This document shows positions 33,308 through 45,391 of a DNA stretch of 64,000 nucleotides, piece after piece (within the stretch, counting starts at the first letter, position 1; every line of letters begins with the position of its first letter). Origin of the DNA: Cryptomeria japonica (lineage: Eukaryota > Streptophyta > Pinopsida > Cupressales > Cupressaceae); assembly GCF_030272615.1 (NCBI RefSeq), contig NC_081414.1, positions 821,125,896 to 821,189,895 on the forward strand. Direction: 5' to 3'. The translations under genes and the position numbers were made by a program. A model generated the notes under the pieces. That model worked only from the letters and a program-made list of their open reading frames with translations, ran no database searches and was not told the origin of the DNA.

Positions 33308-34094
33308 TATTGGAAAATGAACACTCCAATGAGAAATTGTAAGTGATTGAAGGTATTGTCATTGATGGCAACCTTTAAATCATATGATACTGGCAGGCAC
33401 TGGGACTGGCAGACTCTACACTGGCATATAGTTCAGCAGCACCAAAAAGAAAGATTACCGACACCATGGCCGACGGGAATTTTGTTTACTTATATTTTGT
33501 ATTTAATTGCAAAATATTTTTGTAAGCCGACATGGCATATTGTAATAAGACTCATATAAGTATGAGATATTGTAGATCATTTAGGAGATGTATGTATGGA
33601 AGGATAATAGTAGACCTCATGTGTGAATTGTAAGGCAGATTTAGGATAAGGGTTTATGATTATTGCAGAGCTTAAACTGGTACTGAACCTAGCATAGCAG
33701 ATGCTAATCTGAAGCAATACATAACATTGGATTTGTATAATCCATTTTTGTAAGTCAATGAGACTTCCTTTGTAACTGAGTTGTGAGCTCTAGGCACTTG
33801 GCCTTCTTGCATGTGTAGGCCCCTATTGTAACAGTAATATTCTCTTATTGGCCAGTAAGCGAATATTGTGGGTAACAAATCCCGCCAAGGTTTTTCCCAC
33901 ACTGGGTTTCCTCATTAAAACATTGTGTTATGGTGTGTCTTTCATGTTGTGCTTATTGTTCTTATTTGTTGCATTAATTTTGGTTTACCGGTACATAGTT
34001 TTGGTATGCTTTTCCTATAATAAGTTCAAAAAAATCATTAGCCGGTCAGATACTGATTCACCCCCCCCTCTCAGTATCTTTGGGAATTCTAAAA
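33308..34094 (+). repeat. Element H 5' LTR (787 bp)
   Basis: Starts TATTGGAAAATGAACACTCC and ends GAATTCTAAAA (eroded from CCTAACA). The TA start is shared with 6410, showing that both derive from the same insertion. Primer site TGGTATCAGAGC at 34097-34108. Confidence 0.9.
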
Positions 34095-34132
34095 ATTGGT
34101 ATCAGAGCATGGTCCTCCATTTTCAAAAGCCT

Positions 34133-35199
34133 AACAACTTGAGAAAGCAATTGGAAACAACTCTTTCAGACTATGATGTAGAAAAAGTGAAGAATATCAA
34201 ACTTGAAGATGATCTAAAGGCTGCACAGGATATCATTTAAGGACTTCAAGAGAATCTCAGTATTGCAAGAAACAAAAGAAGAGAACTTTGTGAAAAGATG
34301 CAGAATGATGATGATGAAAAGGAAACTCTTAATAATTTGGTAAACAAACTGAGACAAGAAAATAGTACAATGAAGAATGAGACGCAGGCTATGACTATGA
34401 GATTTTGTAAAGAAACTAAAAATCAAAAGAAGAATGAAGATGACTTGGCTAGAAGACTAAATGATACTAGAAATGAAACACAAGACTCAGTCATGAAAAT
34501 GATATGTTAAAGACAGATTTGATGCATACACAAAATGACAGAACTGAACTCATGAGACAGAAAGGAATTTTGGAGAATGAACTAGCTACTACAAATCAAC
34601 ACAAGGAGAAATTTAAGAAATGTTCAGAAGAACTTGATGACATGTTGAAGAATCAGAAACCTAATGGTGATACAAATGGCCTTGGCTTTGAAGTTGGTGA
34701 AAGCTTCGGTACTACAAACAATCATGATCACAGCGAACCGGTAAGACAACCTAATGCTTACAAATTTAATGGGAAATGTTTAACTATAACAAGTATGGTC
34801 ATAGAGAAAATCAGTGTAGATCCAGAAATTATCAGAACACTAATACACCCACCAGTCAATGTTCTAAATGCAACAAAGTTGGTCATAATTTAGAAGATTG
34901 CAGAATGAATGTAAGATGTTATGTTTGTGGAAGATTTGGACACTTATCTAATCAATACAGAACACATACTGGCATAGGATATGGGAAAGCTATTCAGAAA
35001 AACAATGTGACTTGTTATGCTTGCAACAAGATTGGACACATTGCAAAATTTTGTAGAAGTAAGACCACCTGCAAACAACAAAGGACCCAGCCTGAAAGGT
35101 AAAGAAAAAGTTGAAGAGGTAAAACAAGAATTCTCAAAGCAATGGATTAGAAAGTCAGATTAGAATGTTGATGGGAATACTCCTCCATCAACAGAATAG
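34133..35199 (+). pseudogene. Element H ORF1 (start codon deleted)
   Basis: Same coiled coil and knuckle protein as the C copy. A 36-base deletion between two AACTTGAG repeats removed the ATG and first residues, so translation cannot begin normally. A stop at about 34239, frameshifts near 34475 and 34775 (first knuckle), and Cys to Tyr in knuckle 3 (LSNQY) add damage. Knuckles CSKCNKVGHNLEDC and CYACNKIGHIAKFC remain. Confidence 0.72.
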
Positions 35200-35542
35200 A
35201 GTATCACTCCACCGACAGGAGACTCTTCATCTAATTGAAGGAAAAACCTTTGGGGGTTTGGCAACAAATTGAAAAACATGCTAATATACCCTCGGTTGAT
35301 GGTGAGAAGTTGAATTACTTATTTACCGATGGATGAGTTAAGTTTTTGACTTAACTGATAGACATTAAATGTGGTAGTTGAAAGAAATAAAATTATAAAG
35401 CAAGTGTTTTGGTTCCTTTTTCATTCACCGAGCATTCAAATCTCCGAGAGCACGAAAATCCTTAGCGAAGGTATCCTTAGCAAAAAAGTGAAGTAGTTCT
35501 TTCAAGCACTCATCCTACAGGCAGATTGAGGTATTTATAGCT

Positions 35543-38500
35543 ATGGCTTCTTCATCTGCACCTGAATTTATTGCAAACCCTACTGTGATTGAAGTTATCA
35601 AGTGCCCTAGACCTGTGTTCAAACTGATTCCCGAAATTGCGAAGAAAGATGATACCCTAGGAGCATTTTCAAAATACCTAAGGGAGTAGTCTATGCAAAG
35701 GATCCTAGAATGTATATACATTGTCATATTGAGGAACTAGGAGTTGATGAAATTAAGAACATGTATAGAACTGTAATCTATGATGCAAATGGTAATATCA
35801 AACTACAACACAAGGTTGTGGAAACCCTAGGTCTTGTGGACATTCTTAGCATTCCTGATTTTCCTGAAGATGTGATAAGAATAGTCCTAAGCAGAGTCCA
35901 TGGTGAATTCTTTTGGTTGGATTCCATCCATAAGATCACTAAAGAGGCAGTTAGGGCAGTGACAGGCTTACCTTCCACCGGTAGTAGGCCTGATGAAACT
36001 AAGAAAGTTTCTAATGACACTGTGATGACCTTAACCGATGCAACATTGAACAAAAGATCCCTAAGAGTCAATGATGTGAAGGACATCAATGTTAGATTTG
36101 TCAGTATGATTCTTGGCTATAAGGCTACACATGCAAATAGGTTAAACTGAGTATCGAGCCTATGTATTAAAAGTGCATATGACATGGTGAATGACAATGC
36201 AAGAATTGATGTATGTGAATGTCTTAAAGATGAGCTGATAGACAACCTGAAGAAAATCAAAGGTGATAAGAAGGGAACTTTCAGATTTGGTAACTTGCTT
36301 GTGTGCTTAATGCTTTACATTACCAAGGAAGTACCCGGTATTGGTAGGAAAGACTTTGGTTTTGATATATCGGTAGGAAAGCAGCTATTGTATATTACTA
36401 AACAACATGGGAGATGACAAAGAGAAACATATAAATGAACATTTTCAAGCACTGAAGGCAAGAATGAAGACAAGAATAAGGTTATCTCAAGCATTTGTTG
36501 ATAAATATCAAAAAGAGATATGCTTTGTAATTAAGAAAGATTAAATCTGGATGGAGGCAGTTGTCCCTATGACTATTTGGGTAACCAAGATGGCATATGA
36601 GACAAATGATAACATAATTGAGACTTATGTAAAATCCCTTGAAGCACCAAAGGAACCATATCAAAAAAATTTGGAAATGCAGAAACAATTCAAAGTGGTA
36701 TTCAATCTCAGACACGAGTCAAGAAAAATGAACAGATAATGAGGAAGGGTACTAGACAAGCTAAAGCAATAAAGAAAGATGTATTAAAGAAAACTAGTAT
36801 TAAGGAAAGTGAACTGGAAGGACTTCAACCGGAAGCACATCTTTCACCGATTGCAACTTCTTTTGATAGTGAGATACCGATTGCATTCAAAAGGGTAGAA
36901 AGGAAAAGAAAACCCTCACTAGCACCCTCTCCTACACCCAGAAAGACAAGACAAAAGCAACAGGCAGTTAGGCCTCCAGCTAAGAAGTTGACCCCAAATA
37001 AAAAGAAGGAAAAACAGGCTATTTCTCCACTGGACAAACTTCTAAATGAAATAACTGAGGATGGAAAATTAAAAAATATTAGCAAGCTGTATAACACACT
37101 TTCCAATGATGATAAAGAGAGCATAGAGAGTAGTGTAATTTTACACTTAGACATATACAAGAAATTTTTGATGGAGATTGTTGATGATATACCCAATGAT
37201 TTATACAGAAGACTAGAAGCTAGAAGGGTAGCTATTGTTGAGTTAGATAAAAAGATAAAAATAGAAAAATTACTTGCAGTTCACCCAGCGAACTCCACTA
37301 AAGAGATAGATGAATTAATCAGTGAGGCCAACCAGACGGTATTTTCAACCGGTCACCGACATGTAGCACTAATGGTAGGCAGAATGAATGAAATCTCTAA
37401 AGAAACTGCCGATCAATGGGATATATTCTTTGTTGAAAAGGAGAAACAAGAAGAACTTAAAAGACCTAAGACCATCAAATTCTACCAAAATGATAAGGAC
37501 AAGGGAAAAGGTAAGGTAGGTGGACCTCTGAGCCTAAAGATAACTAATAACTTGTCCCTACCTCTCTTTGATACTCCACCAGTACATACTGTTGCTGAAC
37601 AACTGACAACAGAGAGTATGGAGACTCCTCATGAAGATACAAATCCTGAGTCTAAAATTTTGTACACTATGAACATAGACACCCAAGAGGTAAATATTGT
37701 GGTTGATAAAGAGACCACTAAAGATAAGAAGAAAGATGTGGCTACTGAGCCACCGACTGCAGATGTTGAGATTGGGGTTGAGACACAAACTGAACAATCA
37801 GTCGATCCCCTGTCTACTAGAATGGTGATTGATACAAACATTGCTAAAACCACTAAGCTAGAACAACTGGCTGACAACATAGTGAAACCAATTGAGATAT
37901 CGATAGTGGACAGTATAGAGGTGCATACTGAGAAACCGGTAGTGAATACTAATACTTCATCAGAGAAACTGGCAGTAGAGAGCACAGTGAAACCAATTTA
38001 GGCATAGGTTGAGAAATAGGAACATAAAAAGGTTGAGGTATAGGTTCATGCAGAGACAATGCCACCGGCTTCATCTGAAAAGCCCAAGCCTTTGGTAGTG
38101 GAAATGCAAACTCAAACAGATCCTCTGGAGGAAGAGGAAAGCAAAGTTGTCACTACAACTAGCGGACTACAGATTGTGAGAATAGCTGGACAATCATCCG
38201 GCACATCAATGATTGAATTTAGGCCTACAAATGTAACAGAGGTACTCTTGGATTCAATAAAGAAAATAGCAGAGTGTAATGCACAAGCTTATAAGGCTAT
38301 AGATGACACTTTACCAATTTTGAAGATGATCGCTCCAAAGTGAAACTTAGATAATAATGATTCCTTGAGCCAATTAGACACATTGTCTAAGTATATAACT
38401 GACAACCTAATAACACTGGACCAGATAAATGAAGATACATTCAAAGAGAAAATGAATAAGGAGAAAGAAAAATTCTTTGAGGAAACAGTGAAGAAGAATA

Positions 38501-39030
38501 AGGACCAAATGGAAACCTTATTACCGGCATTAGGAGAAACAATTTTGGATTTCAAGAAACTGTACAGAGATACCTGCAAAACTGATATTTTGACAAAGGA
38601 CATAGATTCAGAGATCAACAAAGCTCAAAAAGAAATCAACAATATTGCTGACAACTTAATAGGAACATTCGATTCATTTTTGGAAGTTGAAAAGAATATT
38701 GTAGTTCTTGAGGAAAAAATTGAAAAGTTAGAAAAAGATAAAGAAAATACAAAGTTTAAGGCAAAGGACTTAAAATGCAAACTAGGCCCTAAACTAGATT
38801 ACCTCATTTATTTGAGAAAAGAAATTTTTGAGGCTCTGGTTCCCAGACTTAAGACACCAGAAGAGAAAATGCACATACTCACCGGTAAAATTTAGAGAAC
38901 AGAAGTGGCATTAAAGGACAACGAAAGGTTCAGCGACGGTCAAAATTTTGCATTGGCAGACATTTATTAGATTGTAACTCACCGCTTACAAGGATCTAGG
39001 AAGGAACCACACTCCACTGACAGTGAATGA
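35543..39030 (+). pseudogene. Element H ORF2: large protein of unknown function
   Basis: About 3.49 kb. N-terminal region (to about residue 320): MASSSAPEFIANPTVIEVIK, LVDILSIPDFPEDVIRIVLS, HGEFFWLDSIHKITKEAVRA, GNLLVCLMLYITKEVPGIGR. Then a basic stretch with nuclear-signal-like KRVERKRKPS and RKTRQKQQ. A helical domain follows (LDKLLNEITEDGKLKNISKL, YRRLEARRVAIVELDKKIKI). A Thr/Glu/Val-rich low-complexity linker (37.6-38.1 kb) leads to a C-terminal coiled coil (KEKFFEETVKKNKDQMETLL). Frameshifts near 35668 and 36395 and stops at 36150, 37999 and 38341 break it. No enzyme motif seen. Confidence 0.72.
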
Positions 39031-39169
39031 CAACCTTTGTCATTGATGCCAAAGGGGGAGTAGTGGAGATGAGAAAAATGATCAGAAGAAAGACATCATC
39101 AGCTCAGGGGGAGCACACATTTTGGTAACACGGTTTTTGACATTTTGGATTTTTCTCATGAGTGTTGAC

Positions 39170-39190
39170 ATCAATGCCAAAGGGAGAGAT
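39170..39190 (+). promoter_or_regulatory. Polypurine tract of element H
   Basis: ATGCCAAAGGGAGAGAT next to the 3' LTR; one change from the CCAAAGGGGGAGAT tract of C, B and E. A second AAAGGGGGAG copy lies upstream at about 39051. Confidence 0.8.
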
Positions 39191-39960
39191 TGTTGGCAAA
39201 TGTACACTCCAATGAGAAATTGTAGGTGATTGAAGGTATTGTCATTGATGGCAACCTTAAAATCATATGATATCAGCAGGCACCGGCACCGGTAGACTCT
39301 ACACCAGCACCGAAAAGAAAGATTATCGGCACCATGACCGACAAGAATTTTGTTTAATTATATTTTGTATTTAATTATAAAATATTTTTGTAAGATGACA
39401 TGGCGGATTGTAATAAGACACATATAAGTATGAGATCTTGTAGATCATTTAGGAGATGTATGTATGGAAGGATAATAGCAGACCTAATGTGCAAATTGTA
39501 AGGAAGATTTAGTATAAGGGTTTATGATTATTGCAGAGCTTAAACCAATATTGAACCTGGCATAGTAGATGTTGATCTGAAGTAGTACATAACATTGGAT
39601 TTGTATAATCCACTTTTATAAGTTAGTGAGACTTCCTTTGTAACTGAGCAGTGAGCTCTAGGCACTTGGCCTTCCTGCATGTGTAGGCCCCTATTGTAAC
39701 AGTAATATTCTCTTATTGGTTAGTAAGAGAATATTGTGGTCACAAATCCCACTGAGGTTTTTCCCACACCAGTTTTCCTTGTTAAAACATTGTGTTATGA
39801 TGTGTCTTTCATGTTGTTCTTATTGTTCTTATTTTCTACATTAACTTTGGTTTACCGGTACATAGTTTTGTTATGCTTTTCATATAATAAGTTCATAAAA
39901 TTCATTAACCAGTCAGATACTGATTCACCCCCCCTCTCAGTATCTTTGGGAATCCTAACA
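39191..39960 (+). repeat. Element H 3' LTR (770 bp)
   Basis: TGTTGGCAAATGTACACTCC...GGGAATCCTAACA. Of H type (GGAGATGTATGTATGGAAGG). Confidence 0.92.
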
Positions 39961-42900
39961 TTGTCATATTGAGGAACTAGGAGGTGAAGAAATAATGAAC
40001 ATGTATAGGACTATAATTTGTGATGAACATGGAAATGTTAAACCGGAACACAAGATTGTGGAAACCCTAGGCTTTGTGGACATTCTTAGTATCCCTGATT
40101 TTCCTATGGATGTGATAAGGATATCCTTGAGCAGAGTTCATGGAGATTTATTTTGGTTGGATTCCATCAATAAGATTACTAAAGAGGCAGTTAGGGTAGT
40201 GGTAGGCTTACCTTCCACCGGTAGCAGGCCTGATAAAACTAAAAAGGTTCCAAATGACACTGTGATGACCCTAACCGGTGCAACTTTTAACAAAAGATCC
40301 CTAAGATTCAACGATGTGAAAGATATCAATGTTAGATTTATCAATATGATTCCTTTTTATAAGGCTACACATGCAAATAGACAAAACTCTATTTCCAACT
40401 TATGTATTAAAAGTACATATGACATGGTGAATAACAATTCTATGATTGATGTATGTGAGTGGCTTAAAGATGAACTAATAGACAACTTGAAGAAAATCAA
40501 AGGCAATAAAAAAGGAAATTTTAGATTTGGCAACCTGCTTGTGTGTTTAATGTTGTACATTACCAAGCAAGTTCCCAGTATTGGTAGGAAAGACTTTGGT
40601 TTTGATATCCTGGTAGGAAAACAACTTCTTGATATACTGAACAAAATGGGAGATGACAAAGAGAAAAATACAAATGAACATTTTCAAACCTTGAAAGCAA
40701 AGATGAAGACAAGAATAAGTCTATCTCAAGCAATTGATGATAAGTATCAAAAAGAGATATGCTTTGTGATCAAGAAAGATGAAATCTAGATGGAGGTAGT
40801 TGTCCCTAGGATTGTTTGGGTTACAGAGATGGGATATGAGGCAAATGACAACATAGTTGAAACTTATACAAAAGCCCTCTTAGAAGCCCCTAAATAACCG
40901 GAAGAGAAAGTATTTGGCAATGCTGATACAATTGAAAGTGGCATTCAATCTCAAAAAAGAGTTAATAAAACTGAGCAGATAGTTAGGAGAGGTTCAAGAT
41001 AGGCAAAAGCAATAAAGGAAGATGTTTTGAATAAAACTAGTATCAAGGAGAGTGAATTGGAAGAACTATAACTAGAGACACATCTCTCACTGGTTGCTAC
41101 TTCCTCGGACAATGAGATACCCACTGAGTTCAAAAGGGTAGAAAGAAAAAGAAAACCCTCACTAGTATCCTCACCTACATCCAGAAGAACACGACAAAAG
41201 CAACAGGCAGTTAGGCCTCTGGCTAAGAAATTGACACCAAAGAAAAGAAAAGAAAGACAATTTATTCCACCATTTGACAAACTTCTGAATAAAATAACTG
41301 AGGATGGGAAATTGAAAAAAATTAGTAAGTTATATAACACACTATCAAATGATGAGAAGGAGAGCATAGAAAATAGTGTAATCTTACACTTAGACATCTA
41401 TAATAAATTTCTGATGGAAATTGTGGATGAGATACCCAATGATTTGTATAGAAGATTAGAAGCTAGAAGGGTAGCCATTATTGAATTAGATAAGAAAATC
41501 AAAATAGAAAATCTACTTGCAGTTCACCCAGTGAACTCCACATGAGAAATTGATGAGCTGATCAGTGAAGCAAACCGAACAGTATTTTCAACTGGTCACC
41601 GACATGTTGCACTTATGGAAGGTAGAGTAAATGAAATAACAGAAGAGACTGCAAATCAATGGGATATATTTTTTGTTGAGAAAGAGAAACAGGAAGAGCT
41701 AAAAAGACCAAAGACTATTAGAGTCTAACAAAAGGATAAGGATAAGGGGAAAGGTAAAGTAGGTGGACCTCCAAGCCTAAAAATAACAAATAATTTACCC
41801 CCACCAACCTCAGATACTCCACCGGTACAAACTGATGACACACAACTAGCAACAGAGAGTATGGAAACACCACATTAGGATACTAATCCTAATTCTGAGG
41901 TATTGTACACAATGAATATTGACACATAGGAAGTAAATATTATGGTGGACAAGGAAACAATTGACAAGAGAGATGTGGCAACTGGGCCACCAGCATAAAA
42001 TGTTGGAGTTGAAAACATTGGAATTGGGAAAGAACAACAAACTGAAGCACCAAATGATCCCCTGGATACTGGAAAGGCAGATACCACAAGTGTGCATACT
42101 GATGCATCTACTGAACCACCAACAACCACTAAAACTAGAATACCTACTGAGTCACCGGTAGTAGACATCACAAAGGTAAACAAAGAAAAACTGGCAGTGG
42201 ACACCATAGTGAAATCTTCAGAGGCACAAACAGAGACACCTTCAGGAAAGGACACTGAGAAACTAGTAAAACAATAGGTTCATACTGAGGAAAACATTGA
42301 GAAACAAGCAGAGCAACAGGCTCCTTCACAGACAGTGCCACCGGCTACATCTGACAAGCCTAAGCCTTTGGTAGCTTAAATGCAAACACAAACTGATCCT
42401 CCAAAGAAAGAGGAAAGCAAAGCTATCACAACCACCAGCGGTTTACGATTTGTGAAAATAGTTGGACGGTCATCTGGTACATCTATGACCAAATTTAGGC
42501 CAACCAATGTAATAGAGGTACTCTTAGATTCAATAAAGAAAATAACAGAGTGTAATGCACAGGCGTATAAAGCTATAGATGACACTTTACCAATTTTGAA
42601 GATGATAGCTCCAAAATGTAACATAGAAAATAAACATTCTTTGAGCCAATTAGACACATTGTCTAAGTATATTACCAACAACCTCATAACACTAGATCAA
42701 ATAAATGAAGAAACCTTCAAAGAAAAAATGAATAAGGAGAAGGAAAAATTCTTTGAGGAGACAACAAAGAACAATAAGGAACATATGGAAACCTTATTAC
42801 CGGTATTAGTTAAAGCAATTTTGGACTTCAAGAAATTGTATAGAGACGCATGTAAAATAGACATTTTGACAAAAGACATAGATAAAGAGATCGGCATAGC

Positions 42901-43270
42901 ACATAATGAAATAAATGATATTCCTAACAACTTGATAGGTTCATCAGACTCAATATCAGTAATTCAATAGGAAATTGTAGGATTTGAAGCGAAAATAGAA
43001 AAAACTTGAGAAAGACAAAGAAAGGATAAAGTATAAGGCAAAAGAACTTAAATGCAGACTAAGTCCTAAACTGGATATCCTCATCTCTTTAAGAAAAGAG
43101 TTTTTTGAGGCTCTTGTTCTCACTGGTACAATTCAGAGAGCTAAAGCAACACCGAAGGATGGTGAAAGGTTTAGCAACAGTCTGAATGTTGCCTTAGCAA
43201 AAAGTTATCAGATTGTAATAACAAATTATAAAGAACTGGGCAAGAACCACACTCAATTGACATTGAATGA
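39961..43270 (+). pseudogene. Element C ORF2, main 3' part
   Basis: Continues the 6226-6409 fragment: HIEELGGEEIMNMYRTIICD, then open to a TAG at 40787 that replaces a Trp codon in KDEIWMEV. The same regions as in H follow: NLLVCLMLYITKQVPSIGRK, KRVERKRKPS basic stretch, EDGKLKKISKLYNTLSNDEK helical domain, acidic/Thr-rich linker with repeated ATTGAG/ACAAACTGA-type codons (41.8-42.4 kb), and coiled coil to LTLN-stop at 43268. It has at least ten stops or shifts. Joined with its 5' fragment it spans about 3,489 bases, as in H. Function unknown. Confidence 0.72.
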
Positions 43271-43440
43271 CAACCTTTGTCATTGATGCCAAAGGGGGAG
43301 TAGTGGAGATGAGAAAAATGATCAATCAGAGACATCATCAGCTCGGGGGGAGCACACATTTTGGTAACACAGTTTTGACAATTTTGGCAGATTCTTTTGG
43401 ACAACATTTTTGGACACTTTTTGGATTTGCCATCAATGCC

Positions 43441-43450
43441 AAAGGGGGAG
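43441..43450 (+). promoter_or_regulatory. Polypurine tract of element C
   Basis: AAAGGGGGAG within ATGCCAAAGGGGGAGAT, two bases before the 3' LTR; a second identical tract lies at 43290-43299, before the ORF2 3' noncoding part ends. Confidence 0.85.
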
Positions 43451-43452
43451 AT

Positions 43453-44224
43453 TGTTGGCGAATGCATACTCCAATGAGAAATTGTAGGTGATTGAAGGTA
43501 TTTTCATTGATGGCAACCTTACAATCATATGACATCGGCAGGCACCGGCACCGACAGACTCTACACCAAAAAGATTGATTACCAGCACCTTGGCCGACAG
43601 GATTTTAGTTATTGCAAAATCTAATTAATTGTAATCTTTTTGTAAGCTGACAAGGCATATTGTAATAAGGCTCATATATAAGTATGAGATCTTAGAGAAC
43701 ATTTAGAAGCAGGATATATGATGCAGACATGGTTAGATTATTGATGTGAATATTAAGGCAAAGTTTGGTATAAAGTTTTGGAAGTTGCAGAGCTTAAACC
43801 GGTACTAGATTTGGCATAGCAGATGCCCTTTTGTAGCAGTACATAACATTGGATTTTCATAATCCACTTTTGTAAGTCAGTGAGACTTCTCTTTTTGTAT
43901 GTAAGTAGTGAGCTTTAGGCAGTTGACCTTCCTACATGTGTAGGCCCCTATTCTAATAGTAATATTCTCTTATTGGCCAGTAAGCTAATATTGTGGGTCA
44001 CAAATCCCACCAAGGTTTTTCCCACACCATTTTTCCTCGTTAAAAATATTGTGTTATGGTGTGCTTTTCATGTTGTGCTTATTGTTCTTATTTACTGCAT
44101 TAATTTTGGTTTACTGGTACACAATTTTGGAATGCTTTTTATTTAAGAAATCAAGAAAATCCATTAACCCGCAAGATACTGATTCAGCCCCCCCCCCCTC
44201 TCAGTATCTTTGGGAATCCTAACA
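43453..44224 (+). repeat. Element C 3' LTR (772 bp)
   Basis: TGTTGGCGAATGCATACTCC...GGGAATCCTAACA, then the target duplication CATCA (44225-44229). TATATAAG box at 43675-43682. C type (GGATATATGATGCAGACATGG). Confidence 0.92.
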
Positions 44225-44580
44225 CATCAACATCCTAAAACTGCACCAAAAGTTGCACCAACACCACTTATGTGATTCATCAAAGATCTTCATCAAAATC
44301 TCTGATGGTGAAACCCTCGTCGAAACTAGAAGCCAAGCTTCAAAGAAAACAAGATAGCATACGATTACCAGACCAAAACCAACTTACTGAATATGAGCAT
44401 GGGTATCATGATTAAGCCAATTCCTTCACCAAACTATACCAAAGCCTACGAGATCATGTCAGATCCAAATCAACCAAAAACCACTCAACCTACTGAGGCC
44501 AGAAGGGTGTTGATAAACCATCAAAATAGCTAGTGTTTGCATCAATGCAACACATAATCAATTCCACCAAATGGCCAACA
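44225..44580 (-). repeat. Element B 3' LTR, part 2
   Basis: Resumes the LTR broken at 3948; matches the right LTR from CATCAACATC (50041) to the end ATGGCCAACA. Confidence 0.9.
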
Positions 44581-44949
44581 ATCTCCCCCTTTGGCATTGA
44601 TGGAAACACTAGATGTGAAAAACATCTAAGTACCAAGAAATGCCAAACAAGTCTCCTGTACAACTCTGAGATAAAGACCAAACTCCCCCTATGAATAATA
44701 TCTCTGTAAATATTTGAATCTTTCCCTTTTATGTTTCCCCTTTTTTCACATCAATATCTCTCCCCCTTTGATATCAATGCCAAAAATCTGACAAAAATAT
44801 CAAAGCCAAAACATAAACCACTGGATCACAATGATGACCACTCCCCCTGAGCAGTAGCATCCCCATCAATGCCAAAATAAATAGTATCTCTAGTAATGCA
44901 TACCGGAATGATGCCAAACCACATCAATCAAGTCTCTACTAGAGGGGCA
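44581..44949 (-). other. Element B polypurine tract and 3' noncoding region
   Basis: On the - strand GCCAAAGGGGGAGAT (44581-44595) abuts the LTR. The rest is noncoding and carries further CTCCCCCT tracts near 44681, 44759 and 44840. Confidence 0.8.
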
Positions 44950-45391
44950 GAAACCCCTAATCTGTCTCTCGGGTACTCAAATGATTCTTTGGGAAAAGGT
45001 TTAGTGAAAATATCTGCAATCTACTCTTTAGTGTTCACATAAACCAGTCTGACTTCATTTGCTTCCACCTTTTCCTTCAAAAAGTTGTACTTGATAGATA
45101 TGTGCTTTATCTTAGAATGAAATACCAGATTCTTTGATATATCAATAGCAACAGAGTTATCACAGTGAATAACTACCGGTGCATCACAATCCACCTTTAC
45201 ATCCTTCAACATTTGCTTCATCCATAAAACTTATGTACAATTAGTGGCAGCAGCAACATACTCAGATTCAGCAGTAGATAAAGAAGTACATAACTGTTTC
45301 TTGTTGATCCATGAAACCAGCTTCTTTCCAAGAAAGAAAGCTCCACTGGAAGTACTTTTCTAGTCATCAACATCTCCAGCCCAATCATCAT
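44950..45391 (-). pseudogene. Element B RNase H
   Basis: Copia RNase H. From the right: a decayed DDWAGDVDD-like start, FLGKKLVSWINKKQ, STAESEYVAAATN (Glu motif), KQMLKDVKVDCDAPVVIHCD, NSVAIDISKNLVFHSKIKHI (Asp motif). It ends with a TAG stop after NTKE where IADIFTKPF should follow. Terminal residues ESFEYPRDRLG lie near 44960. Inactive. Confidence 0.78.

Larger units (their letters stand above)
33308..39960 (+). mobile_element. Element H: second member of the C family, inserted in C ORF2
   Basis: LTRs 33308-34094 and 39191-39960, internal 34095-39190. The right flank is TTGTC (39961-39965). The left flank is TTTTC here and TTGTC at the duplicated junction (6405-6409), so the original duplication was TTGTC. 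Same gene order as C: primer site, ORF1, ORF2, polypurine tract, no enzyme genes. Total 6,653 bases, close to the net length of C. Confidence 0.88.
3949..44224 (+). mobile_element. Element C: non-autonomous LTR element in B's LTR
   Basis: A + strand element with LTRs at 3949-4739 and 43453-44224, both TGTTGG...CCTAACA. It is flanked by the 5-base duplication CATCA (3944-3948 and 44225-44229). Its own DNA is 3949-6409 plus 39966-44224; between these lie a tandem duplicate and element H. It carries an initiator-Met primer site, ORF1 (coiled coil plus zinc knuckles) and a roughly 1,160-codon ORF2, but no protease, integrase or reverse transcriptase, so it must have moved using another element's enzymes. 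Net length is about 6.7 kb, the same as H. Confidence 0.88.

Noticed and set aside
6410-39960. A single intact element with its own target duplication TTGTC
   Set aside because: At first 6410-39960 looks like one insertion, but the same junction recurs at 33308 and there is only one ORF2 remainder on the right. Tandem duplication of the C/H junction explains this better.
37600-42300. Long frames on the - strand opposite ORF2
   Set aside because: They mirror the low-complexity Thr/Glu/Val and coiled-coil parts of ORF2, do not agree between C and H, and lack motifs.
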